Shown here piece by piece: positions 1-5,476 of a stretch of DNA of 6,777 nt. Below the pieces are notes generated by a model. It made no database searches. It was not told the DNA's origin and saw only the letters and a list, made by a program, of their open reading frames with translations. Position 1 is the first letter of the stretch. Each line of letters starts with the position of its first letter. Origin of the DNA: Acetobacteraceae bacterium (GTDB taxonomy: Bacteria; Pseudomonadota; Alphaproteobacteria; Acetobacterales; Acetobacteraceae); assembly GCA_947476855.1 (NCBI GenBank), contig CANJSR010000276.1:1-6777 (forward strand), written 5' to 3'. The position numbers were made by a program, and so were the translations under genes.

Positions 1-156
1 AACGCCTTTGAATATGTAGTGCAGCTTTTTCTTGATATGTCACCTGACCCTAAGTTCAGAGGCTTCGCGTTTATCGACTATCTTGCTGTCCTGATGCGAT
101 ATGTTTACATCGGTCTTTTCGTCTCAATTCTGTACAAAGCGATCTCTTACCGATGA
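1..156 (+). CDS. C-terminal end of a probable membrane protein (5' partial)
   Basis: Frame 1 is open from the first base to the TGA at 154-156, giving the last 51 residues of a protein that begins outside the window. The visible part has a mixed segment (residues 1-23) followed by a hydrophobic stretch at about residues 24-47 (FIDYLAVLMRYVYIGLFVSI) and a short basic end (YKAISYR). That pattern fits a final transmembrane helix with a positive cytoplasmic tail, as at the end of two-helix ion-channel-like proteins, but 51 residues cannot settle the family. The main support for coding is that its stop overlaps the start of the next gene as ATGA (153-156), typical of translational coupling. It was missed by simple ORF calling because no start lies in the window. 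Composition is AT-richer than the right-hand genes. Function unknown. Confidence 0.6.
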   Translation, partial: NAFEYVVQLFLDMSPDPKFRGFAFIDYLAVLMRYVYIGLFVSILYKAISYR

Positions 157-836
157 TTGATTCGGCCCTCTTAGGTGTGTATATATTTGGCTCGGTCGGT
201 CGCAGACAACAAGACGATCTGAGCGATCTCGATATATTAGCTGTTGTTCGCAATGGCGCGGGCAAGGTCCCGGATGCACGAATAGCACACTTTATTCCGG
301 CCAACTTGCAGACACTGAAGTTGTCCATTTCCTGGTATGGGGCTACTCGATTGCAGGAGATGTTCTGCAACGGTGAGTTGTTCGCATGGCATCTGCACCG
401 TGAGACCCTACCACTGTATGATCCGATCAAGTTCCTGCATGAGTTGGGCAAACCTGAGTCCTATCGCGATGCAATAGCGGATAGCCGTTCCTTTCAAAAG
501 GTGCTCGAGGGCATACCATCGCAGGTGCAAGCAAACGCAAACAATGCCATCTACGAAGCTGGGCTGGTCTACGTCTGCCTGCGGAACGCGGCGATGGCGG
601 CGTCCTGGTCCCTCTGCAAATCACCCGACTTTACCCGCTACTCCCCGTTTCGGCTTGAAGGCATTCGCCCTTGTCCGATTTCAAGGGACGAGTTTGATGT
701 CACAATGGCCTGCCGCATGGCTGGACAGAGAGGTAAAGTCCCTCCGTCCAGTGTGGATGCGGCATTTGTGTTGGACGTTTATCGAAGGCTGGAGCCGTGG
801 ATCGAGGAATTGTGTCGCGTTTTGGAGAAGGTGTGA
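153..836 (+). CDS. Nucleotidyltransferase-fold protein (MNT/KNTase-like, HEPN-like C-terminal helices)
   Basis: The 227-aa product opens with a Pol-beta-superfamily nucleotidyltransferase core. G13-S14 of the GS motif and the paired acids D25 and D27 (SDLDIL) bind metal and nucleotide in this fold. The strand that usually carries a third carboxylate reads LKLSISWYG (about 55-63) and has no acid, so catalysis may be weak or the residue lies elsewhere. The C-terminal half (about 105-227) is mostly helical. It includes YEAGLVYVCLRN (134-145), whose R144-N145 recalls the RN of HEPN domains, but no histidine follows at the spacing of Rx4-6H. This matches the known relation between HEPN folds and the substrate domain of kanamycin nucleotidyltransferases. 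The ATG overlaps the upstream stop and has no clear Shine-Dalgarno, so expression probably relies on coupling. Only 12 residues precede the GS motif, shorter than many relatives. The substrate could be a protein, tRNA or small molecule; none is indicated. Confidence 0.85.
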   Translation: MIDSALLGVYIFGSVGRRQQDDLSDLDILAVVRNGAGKVPDARIAHFIPANLQTLKLSISWYGATRLQEMFCNGELFAWHLHRETLPLYDPIKFLHELGKPESYRDAIADSRSFQKVLEGIPSQVQANANNAIYEAGLVYVCLRNAAMAASWSLCKSPDFTRYSPFRLEGIRPCPISRDEFDVTMACRMAGQRGKVPPSSVDAAFVLDVYRRLEPWIEELCRVLEKV

Positions 837-840
837 GTGG

Positions 841-1176
841 ATGGACGGACGAACGAGACGAACGCGCTTCGAGACCCGAGTGACCCTGGAGCGAGATTTT
901 CTGACCCGAGTGAATAATGCTTTTGGTGGCAGTGAACCTCTGGCGGGCATGACTATGGATGCTATCGAGTCCTGGCAGAAACGCGCGAAAGCGGCGTGGC
1001 CTGCCGTTAACATTGACCGCTTGGCACGTATTCTCGTCGAGGCTTCGTTTCGCGCAGACCTATTGGCCGACAACAGTAAGGACGTGTTCGAGCCGGAACA
1101 TAGGCCACCACCAGATGCCCTCGACGAACTCCGCATCTTGCTTGACCGAGTAATCGTTGAGGAATTGTCACCATAA
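841..1176 (+). CDS. Unrecognised 111-aa protein, third gene of the nucleotidyltransferase operon
   Basis: The ATG at 841 lies 4 bases after the nucleotidyltransferase stop and has a good Shine-Dalgarno, GGAGAAGG at 824-831, inside the end of the upstream gene. The same frame is open further upstream, but only as a shadow of the nucleotidyltransferase gene. The product is charged and apparently all-helical, with no signal peptide or membrane segment. It has an Arg-rich N-terminus (RTRRTRFETR), a helix around W45-A52, a helix around I58-A76 (IDRLARILVEASFRADLL), a proline break at 89-91 and a final amphipathic helix at 92-109 (LDELRILLDRVIVEEL). I recognise no domain. Its size and position fit a partner or regulator of the nucleotidyltransferase, such as a complex subunit or one half of a toxin-antitoxin pair; this is inference from context only. 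It shares the lower GC of its two neighbours. Confidence 0.7.
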   Translation: MDGRTRRTRFETRVTLERDFLTRVNNAFGGSEPLAGMTMDAIESWQKRAKAAWPAVNIDRLARILVEASFRADLLADNSKDVFEPEHRPPPDALDELRILLDRVIVEELSP

Positions 1177-1421
1177 TGGCTGCGGTGAGGAGCTAGCCAA
1201 AAAATCAACAGGGGCGGTGCCGGCACCGGACGCCCCGATGGCACTGGCTTTCGCGTGGCCAGAACCTGATTTTCATCTGTTAACTTGTGCTCATTAGCTC
1301 TTTCACTCCCCTTCCATAACGCGGGTCCACGGGCACCAAGACCCCATACGGGCTGGCCATCGGCGATCGAATGTCCCTACCATCATGGCAGGTCCCGTTC
1401 ATGCGTCTCCAGGAAGACCCC
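1177..1421. other. Non-coding junction between low-GC and high-GC DNA
   Basis: No convincing gene is present. Composition changes across this stretch: AT-rich pieces such as AGCCAAAAAATCAACA (1195-1210) and GATTTTCATCTGTTAAC (about 1268-1284) give way by about 1320-1380 to the high-GC sequence typical of the rest of the window. Short open stretches in several frames have no start, Shine-Dalgarno or recognisable product. No tRNA gene, direct repeat or transposase was seen, so the insertion mechanism of the left block is not shown. The promoter of the DUF1272-type gene should lie in the right half, but I see no clear -35/-10 pair. Confidence 0.5.
1211..1236. repeat. Imperfect inverted repeat (hairpin) after the nucleotidyltransferase operon
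   Basis: GGGGCG (1211-1216) pairs with CGCCCC (1231-1236), and the inner sequence contains the self-complementary GGTGCCGGCACC (1216-1227), giving a GC-rich stem with a CGGA bulge. It lies 35 bases past the stop of the third operon gene, where a terminator would be expected, but no T-run follows. It could be a factor-dependent termination or mRNA-stabilising hairpin, or a remnant of an element end. Confidence 0.35.
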
Positions 1422-1730
1422 ATGCTCCAACTGCGCCCCAACTGCGAATCCTGCGACAAGGACTTGCCGCCGCACGCCACGGATGCCCGCATCTGCTCCT
1501 ATGAGTGTACCTTCTGCGCGGATTGCGTGGACACCATCCTCCTCAATGTCTGCCCCAACTGCGGTGGCGGGTTTGCCCCGCGCCCGATCCGGCCGAGCGT
1601 CGCGCGACGGCAGGGGGTGGGGTTGCCGCACCAGCCGGCCTCCACGGCCCGGGTCCACATGAAGAAGGACCGGGCGGAGGCAGCGGCCTTCTCCCAGTCC
1701 CTCCGCGCCATTCCGCCGGCGGAGCGTTAA
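1422..1730 (+). CDS. DUF1272 family cysteine-rich zinc-binding protein
   Basis: The product is 102 aa. The first ~58 residues match the DUF1272 pattern: LRPNCESCDKDLPP, then ARICSYECTFCADC, then CPNCGGGF and RPIRP. Cysteines fall at C8 and C11, C25, C29, C32 and C35, and C44 and C47, a set able to hold two zinc ions in a treble-clef/RING-like fold. Residues 59-102 form a basic, low-complexity tail (RVHMKKDRAEAAAF) that extends beyond the conserved core. The ATG at 1422 is preferred because AGGAAG (1411-1416) lies 5 bases upstream and the family normally starts just before LRPNC; in-frame ATGs at 1371 and 1401 are alternatives. The family has no established function. The gene converges on the peptidase gene, and its TAA overlaps the peptidase TAA on the other strand. 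Confidence 0.9.
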   Translation: MLQLRPNCESCDKDLPPHATDARICSYECTFCADCVDTILLNVCPNCGGGFAPRPIRPSVARRQGVGLPHQPASTARVHMKKDRAEAAAFSQSLRAIPPAER

Positions 1731-2896
1731 AGCCCCGCCCGTTCCAACCGCAGGATCGCCCGCGCGGCCGCCTGGGCGCGGGGGACCATCGTGTCGATCC
1801 GCAGGAACTCATCGGGGCTGTGCGCCTTCCCGCCCACCGGCCCGACCGCGCAGATCGTCGGCGTCCCCACGCCGGCGGTGAAGCCCGAGTCCGCGCAGCC
1901 GCCGGTGAACTCCCCATCCGTCCGGAACCCGGTATCGGCCGCGGCGTTCACGTAGATTTCGAACAACCGCTTGGCCGAGGGCGTCTGCGTCAGCGGCAGG
2001 AACTCCCCCTGCATCGACAGTTCCGCCCGGGTGCCGGGCACGTAGGCGCGGTCGATGATGGCGGAGATCGCGGCCAGCAGCTCATCCTTGTCCTCGGGGT
2101 TGACGTAGCGCAGGTCGATCTGCCCCTCGGCCCAGGGGGCGACGGTGTTCACGCTCTGCCCGCCGCTGACCAGGCCGACATTCAGCGTGATCCCGCGTTC
2201 CAGGTCGGTCAGCGCGTGGATCGCCTGGATTTTGCGGGCCAGTTCCTCGATCGCGCTGATCCCGTCCTGGAAGTTGCCACCGGAGTGCGCCGCCTTCCCG
2301 GTGATCCGGAACCGCATGAACACGCCGCCCTTCCGCCCGGTGACGACATTGCCGGACACCCGCCCTGGCTCACTGTTGAAGACCACGCGCGCCCGTCGCG
2401 CCTCCGCTTCGATGACGGCGCGCCCTTCGGGGGAGCCGATTTCCTCGTCCCCCGTGAACAGCCCGACGAGCGGCGCGGGGGAGCCGCCGAACTTCGCGAA
2501 GGCGGCGAGGACGAAGCAGTTCATCACCAGCCCGGCCTTCATGTCGGCGACCCCGGGACCGTAGGCGATGCCGTCGCGGATGGTGAAGGGGCGGCGTTCG
2601 GCCTCCCCATCCGGGAAGACCGTGTCGCGATGGCCCATGAGCACGATGTTGCCGCCCGCGTTGCCGGCGGGTCCGTCCCAGGGAACCTTGGCGCGCAGGC
2701 AGTCGCCGTGCTTCTGCTGGCGGACGACCTCGACCGGGATGGCCTGGGCTTCCATGAAGCGCCGCACTACCGCGCCGACCGCGTCGATGCCGGGCTTGTT
2801 GTAGCTGCCGCTGTCGATATCGACCATTTCCCGCAGCATCGCGACCATCGCGTCATGCTGGGTGGCGAGCCAGGCGGCGATCTGGGATTCGGACAT
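1727..2896 (-). CDS. M20 family metallopeptidase, carboxypeptidase G2/glutamate carboxypeptidase type
   Basis: The 389-aa product is a zinc-dependent exopeptidase of the M20 family that probably removes a C-terminal glutamate or similar residue from a peptide, folate or N-acyl amino acid. The full active site is visible: GHRDTV with H89 and catalytic D91, D118 bridging the two zincs (GVADMKAG), E151 as general base with E152 as ligand (GDEEIGS), E176 (NSEPGR) and H359 (KAHSPDE). The insert near residues 187-290 is the usual dimerisation domain, with AAHSGG around H204. No signal peptide is seen, so the enzyme is probably cytoplasmic, unlike secreted carboxypeptidase G2. The ATG at 2896 has GGAGG 7 bases upstream; the frame is open for 44 more codons, but those lie in the regulatory region and lack this signal. 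It is divergent from the MFS transporter, which may import its substrate. The exact substrate cannot be read from the sequence. Confidence 0.93.
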   Translation of the reverse strand: MSESQIAAWLATQHDAMVAMLREMVDIDSGSYNKPGIDAVGAVVRRFMEAQAIPVEVVRQQKHGDCLRAKVPWDGPAGNAGGNIVLMGHRDTVFPDGEAERRPFTIRDGIAYGPGVADMKAGLVMNCFVLAAFAKFGGSPAPLVGLFTGDEEIGSPEGRAVIEAEARRARVVFNSEPGRVSGNVVTGRKGGVFMRFRITGKAAHSGGNFQDGISAIEELARKIQAIHALTDLERGITLNVGLVSGGQSVNTVAPWAEGQIDLRYVNPEDKDELLAAISAIIDRAYVPGTRAELSMQGEFLPLTQTPSAKRLFEIYVNAAADTGFRTDGEFTGGCADSGFTAGVGTPTICAVGPVGGKAHSPDEFLRIDTMVPRAQAAARAILRLERAGL

Positions 2897-2897
2897 G

Positions 2898-2909
2898 CGG
2901 AGGCCTCCG
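2898..2909. promoter_or_regulatory. Perfect 12-bp palindrome covering the peptidase Shine-Dalgarno
   Basis: CGGAGGCCTCCG is fully self-complementary and begins two bases upstream of the peptidase start codon (2894-2896, minus strand). One half is the GGAGG ribosome-binding site of that gene. It could be a repressor site, or it may simply reflect a strong Shine-Dalgarno in GC-rich DNA; a 12-base palindrome has no loop, so an mRNA hairpin would be poor. Confidence 0.35.
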
Positions 2910-2962
2910 GTTGGCGTGGGGGCGCCATCGTGCCGCCCTCGGTTCCGCCCGACAACCAGACA

Positions 2963-2989
2963 TCGGCCCCACGCATCGGTGTGGGCCGA
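2963..2989. promoter_or_regulatory. Candidate operator in the peptidase/MFS divergent intergenic region
   Basis: TCGGCCC (2963-2969) is the exact inverse complement of GGGCCGA (2983-2989). CAC (2970-2972) and GTG (2979-2981) extend the dyad inward with one unpaired T. The dyad centre, about 2976, is close to the midpoint between the two start codons (2896 and 3062), where a regulator controlling both genes would bind. No regulator gene lies beside it and no clear -35/-10 pair is visible, so this is a candidate only. Confidence 0.4.
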
Positions 2990-3061
2990 ACCGTCCGTCA
3001 TGGCGCCCGCCCCGGCCGCCTGCGACAACCGCGCCCCAGGCCCGAGGGAGCCCTTTCACCC

Positions 3062-4264
3062 ATGTCCGACCAAACCGAACTGCGCCGTTTCTGGCCGGTC
3101 ATCCTGGCGTGTTTCTGCATTGCCGTCTTCGCCTGGGGCTTCGCGTTCTACGGTCACGCCGTCTACCTCGCGCAACTGAGGGCCCGGTTCGGCTGGCCGG
3201 CTTCGGTCATCACGGCGGCCACCACGGGGATGTATCTGGGCGGGGCGCTGACCATGCCCTGGATCCACGCGGCGATGACCCGCTTCGGTCCGCGCGCGGT
3301 GCTGGGCGGCGGCGTCGTACTTCTCGGCATCGGCGCCATCGGGTTCGCCACGGCCTCCGCCCCCTGGCACCTGTTCGTGGCGGTGGTGCCGATGGCGCTG
3401 GGCTGGGCATCGACGACGGGGACCGCGCTTGCGACGACGATGTCGTTCTGGTTTGACCGTAACCGCCCGCTGGCGTTCAGCCTGGCGATGAACGGCGCGA
3501 GTGCCGCCGGCTTCATCGTCGCACCGCTGCTGGTGACGCTCAGCCAGGCCTTCGGGCTGGCGAGCGCGGTGCCATGGGCGGTGGTCGCGTCCTGGTGCCT
3601 GCTGGCGCCGATCCTGCTGGTCTGCGTGGGCGCGCCGCCGGTCCGGGTTGCCCTGTCCGCCGCCGCGGCCGCGACGCTCGATCCGCGGCCCGCCTTCGCC
3701 AGCAAACCCGCCGCGTTGCGGGACCGGCATTTCTGGTCGGTGGCGCTGCCCTTCGCTCTGGCGCTGTCCGCCCAGGTCGGGTTCATCATCCACATGGTCT
3801 CCTTCCTGCTGCCGGCGCTGGGCCCCGCGCGGACCAGCGTGGCCGTCGGCCTTGCGAGTTTGGCCGCCATCGCCGGGCGCATCGGCGCCGGTTTCGTGAT
3901 CGGCCGGTTGCCTCAGCGGGGGTTCAGCGCGGTCAGTTTCCTGGTGCAGGCGGCGGGCCTGGGTCTGATGGCGCTGCGGCCGATGGACCCGCCATCGCTG
4001 TTCCTGGGCAGCCTGTTGTTCGGGGTCTCGGTGGGGAATGTCACCACTCTGCCGGCGATCGTCATCCAGCGGGAGTTCGCCGGCCAGTCGTTCGGGATGC
4101 TGGTCGGGCTGAACGGGGCGATCGGGCAGTTTACGATGGCGACGGTGCCGGCGCTGTTCGGGCTGATGCGGGACATGAGCGGCGATTACGGCGCGGTCCT
4201 GCTGCTGTGCATGGGGTTGCAGGCGACGGCGGCGGTCCTGGTCCTGCGGCCCTGGGGCCGGTAG
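3062..4264 (+). CDS. MFS transporter, 12-helix, monocarboxylate/organic anion-like
   Basis: The 400-aa product is an inner-membrane major facilitator with about 12 hydrophobic segments: roughly 11-33, 47-66, 79-99, 103-124, 138-160, 168-190, 226-250, 256-281, 285-305, 311-335, 345-367 and 376-396. A charged cytoplasmic loop (191-224) separates the halves. A weak motif A follows helix 2 (MTRFGPR, 72-78), and helix 5 begins with FWFDRNRPLAFSLAMNGASA, the WF-x-R-x-R-x-x-A pattern common in MFS_1 members of the monocarboxylate/oxalate type. AGRIGAGFVIGRL (271-283) is the second-half counterpart. The ATG at 3062 has GAGGGAG at 3044-3050; the frame is open far upstream, but only as antisense of the peptidase gene. 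Divergence from the peptidase suggests uptake of that enzyme's substrate or export of a product. The substrate is unknown. Confidence 0.92.
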   Translation: MSDQTELRRFWPVILACFCIAVFAWGFAFYGHAVYLAQLRARFGWPASVITAATTGMYLGGALTMPWIHAAMTRFGPRAVLGGGVVLLGIGAIGFATASAPWHLFVAVVPMALGWASTTGTALATTMSFWFDRNRPLAFSLAMNGASAAGFIVAPLLVTLSQAFGLASAVPWAVVASWCLLAPILLVCVGAPPVRVALSAAAAATLDPRPAFASKPAALRDRHFWSVALPFALALSAQVGFIIHMVSFLLPALGPARTSVAVGLASLAAIAGRIGAGFVIGRLPQRGFSAVSFLVQAAGLGLMALRPMDPPSLFLGSLLFGVSVGNVTTLPAIVIQREFAGQSFGMLVGLNGAIGQFTMATVPALFGLMRDMSGDYGAVLLLCMGLQATAAVLVLRPWGR

Positions 4265-4265
4265 C

Positions 4266-5240
4266 TCAGTCCACCGCCCGGCCGCGCAGCCGCCGCACCT
4301 CCACCAACTGCCAGACCAGCAGGATCGGCACGCCCAGCGTCACATCCCGCGCCCGCCGGATCAGGGACACCGCGATCGCGATATCCGGCGGCACGCCGAA
4401 CAGGGCACCGAGGGCGACGTAGCCGGCCTCCTGCACCCCTGCGTTGACCGGCACCAGGAAGGCCATGGCGGCGACGGCGGCGACCAGCGCCTCGATCGCC
4501 AGGGCCTGGTCGAAGCCGATCGGCACATCCAGCAGCCGCAGCGTCAGGTAGCCGGCGAAGCCCGTGGCGATCCAGCCCAGCAGATGCAGCAGGAACCCCG
4601 CGATCAGGCGCGGCGTGTGGCCATGGATCAGCGCGACCTCGGCTTGCAGTACGGCCATCCGTTCGCGCGCGTTCTCGAACCGGTTGCCGGCGATGCGCTT
4701 GCCCAGGGCGGAGAAGATCGGCCCCGCCCCCTTCTGCGCCGCGACGAAGGCGATCCCGCCGGCCACCGCCAGGCCGAGGCCGATTTCCAGCGGCAGCGCC
4801 AGGTCCGAGGACGGGGCATGGGCGAGCAGGATGGTCAGCCCGATGGCCGCGAAGGCGATCTGCGCCAGGAACTCGGCCGTCAGGTCCACGACCATCGATG
4901 CCGTGGCGGTCTGCCATTTGATCCCATGCAGCGTGGCGGCCCGGGTGCCGAAGACGAAGCCGCCGACCTGGGAGAAGGGCAGGCACGTAGCCGAGGCATC
5001 CCGCACCATCCGCGCCCAGACCGTCACCCAGGTGGGCGCGCGTTGCTCCCCCGGCAGGATCACGTGCCAGGCGGTGCCGAGGATCGCGAAGATGACCAGT
5101 TGCCAGCCGACGATCAGCCCGAACTCCCCCGGACCGATCCGTCCGATCGCGCCGGCGATGCTGTCGAACCCGAAATGGGAGATCAGGCCGATGCCGAGGA
5201 TCAGTCCCAGGACGGCGAGGAGAAGGGAAAGGCGTTTCAT
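4266..5240 (-). CDS. hpnL: HpnL-like membrane protein, flippase-type (LPG synthase TM/UPF0104 family)
   Basis: The 324-aa product is an integral membrane protein with about eight hydrophobic stretches (around 5-22, 38-62, 118-140, 147-168, 212-234, 248-266, 270-292 and 300-318). Family marks include LPFSQVGGF (87-95) and the late VPVNAGVQEAG (263-273), which resembles the proline-to-glutamate signature of the lysylphosphatidylglycerol synthetase transmembrane region and flippase-like proteins. Members named HpnL sit in hopanoid gene clusters and are thought to help handle or move hopanoid lipids; the biochemical role is not established. The neighbouring hpnA supports this assignment over a generic UPF0104 member. 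No clear Shine-Dalgarno precedes the ATG; the start is kept because a lysine-arginine pair then a hydrophobic helix follows it directly. The stop lies one base from the convergent MFS stop. Confidence 0.83.
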   Translation of the reverse strand: MKRLSLLLAVLGLILGIGLISHFGFDSIAGAIGRIGPGEFGLIVGWQLVIFAILGTAWHVILPGEQRAPTWVTVWARMVRDASATCLPFSQVGGFVFGTRAATLHGIKWQTATASMVVDLTAEFLAQIAFAAIGLTILLAHAPSSDLALPLEIGLGLAVAGGIAFVAAQKGAGPIFSALGKRIAGNRFENARERMAVLQAEVALIHGHTPRLIAGFLLHLLGWIATGFAGYLTLRLLDVPIGFDQALAIEALVAAVAAMAFLVPVNAGVQEAGYVALGALFGVPPDIAIAVSLIRRARDVTLGVPILLVWQLVEVRRLRGRAVD

Positions 5241-5476
5241 CCAGGACTTTCAGGCGCACGCATTCAAGAAAAGGCGACGGTTCAACCGGGGGGCACGGCC
5301 ATGCCTCAACGTCTCCCCCTCCCCTTGAGGGCTTGGGCCGCGAGGCGGACCAAGGCCGGGGGGAGGGGTCACACCCCCCCAACCCCCACAATCCCCCGGC
5401 TTGTGCCCCGCACGGTCTTCCCCGGCAAGCGGCGCTTCGTCTATGGAAGCGTGATCCCTATTCAGGCGGTGCCTTC
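5241..5476. promoter_or_regulatory. Divergent hpnL/hpnA intergenic region
   Basis: This 236-base gap must hold promoters for both genes. Next to the hpnL start there is a short dyad CGGTT-C-AACCG (5278-5288). The middle is a G/C-rich hairpin (listed separately), and 5371-5398 is a pyrimidine-rich tract with runs of five to seven C. The hpnA end carries AGGCGG (5464-5469), seven bases before the ATG, as its ribosome-binding site. No confident -35/-10 boxes were found. Confidence 0.45.
5316..5368. repeat. Large imperfect hairpin between hpnL and hpnA
   Basis: CCCCTCCCC (5316-5324) pairs exactly with GGGGAGGGG (5360-5368). An inner stem is formed by CTTGG (5332-5336) with CCAAG (5350-5354), leaving a loop of about 13 bases. 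The composition and form resemble dispersed intergenic repeats of GC-rich alphaproteobacteria. Since the genes on both sides are transcribed away from it, it is unlikely to be a terminator for them. Confidence 0.45.

Noticed and set aside
681..1244. Minus-strand ORF of 187 aa opposite the nucleotidyltransferase and small gene
   Set aside because: No ribosome-binding site or recognisable domain; the + strand reading has motifs, a good Shine-Dalgarno and operon spacing.
1187..1269. Short open frame after the third operon gene, reading GGAGTGRPDGTGFRVART before a stop
   Set aside because: No start codon, preceded by in-frame stops at 1174 and 1186; probably chance in GC-rich sequence.
1280..1492. 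Minus-strand 70-aa ORF ending VDPRYGRGVKELMSTS
   Set aside because: Its end reads somewhat protein-like, but half of it is antisense to the DUF1272-type cysteine core and no family or Shine-Dalgarno is seen; a decayed gene end cannot be excluded.
1505..3061. Long upstream + strand extension of the MFS frame (about 519 codons)
   Set aside because: It runs antisense to the M20 peptidase and is open only because of strong G/C third-position bias; its translation is Arg/Gly/Pro/Asp-rich without motifs, whereas the minus strand has a complete active site.
3056..3882. Minus-strand ORFs of about 240 aa opposite the MFS gene
   Set aside because: Low-complexity Arg/Ala/Gly-rich shadows of a gene with 12 clear membrane segments.
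4247..4260. CGGCC-CTGG-GGCCG hairpin at the end of the MFS gene as a terminator
   Set aside because: Stem of only five pairs inside the coding sequence with no T-run on either side.
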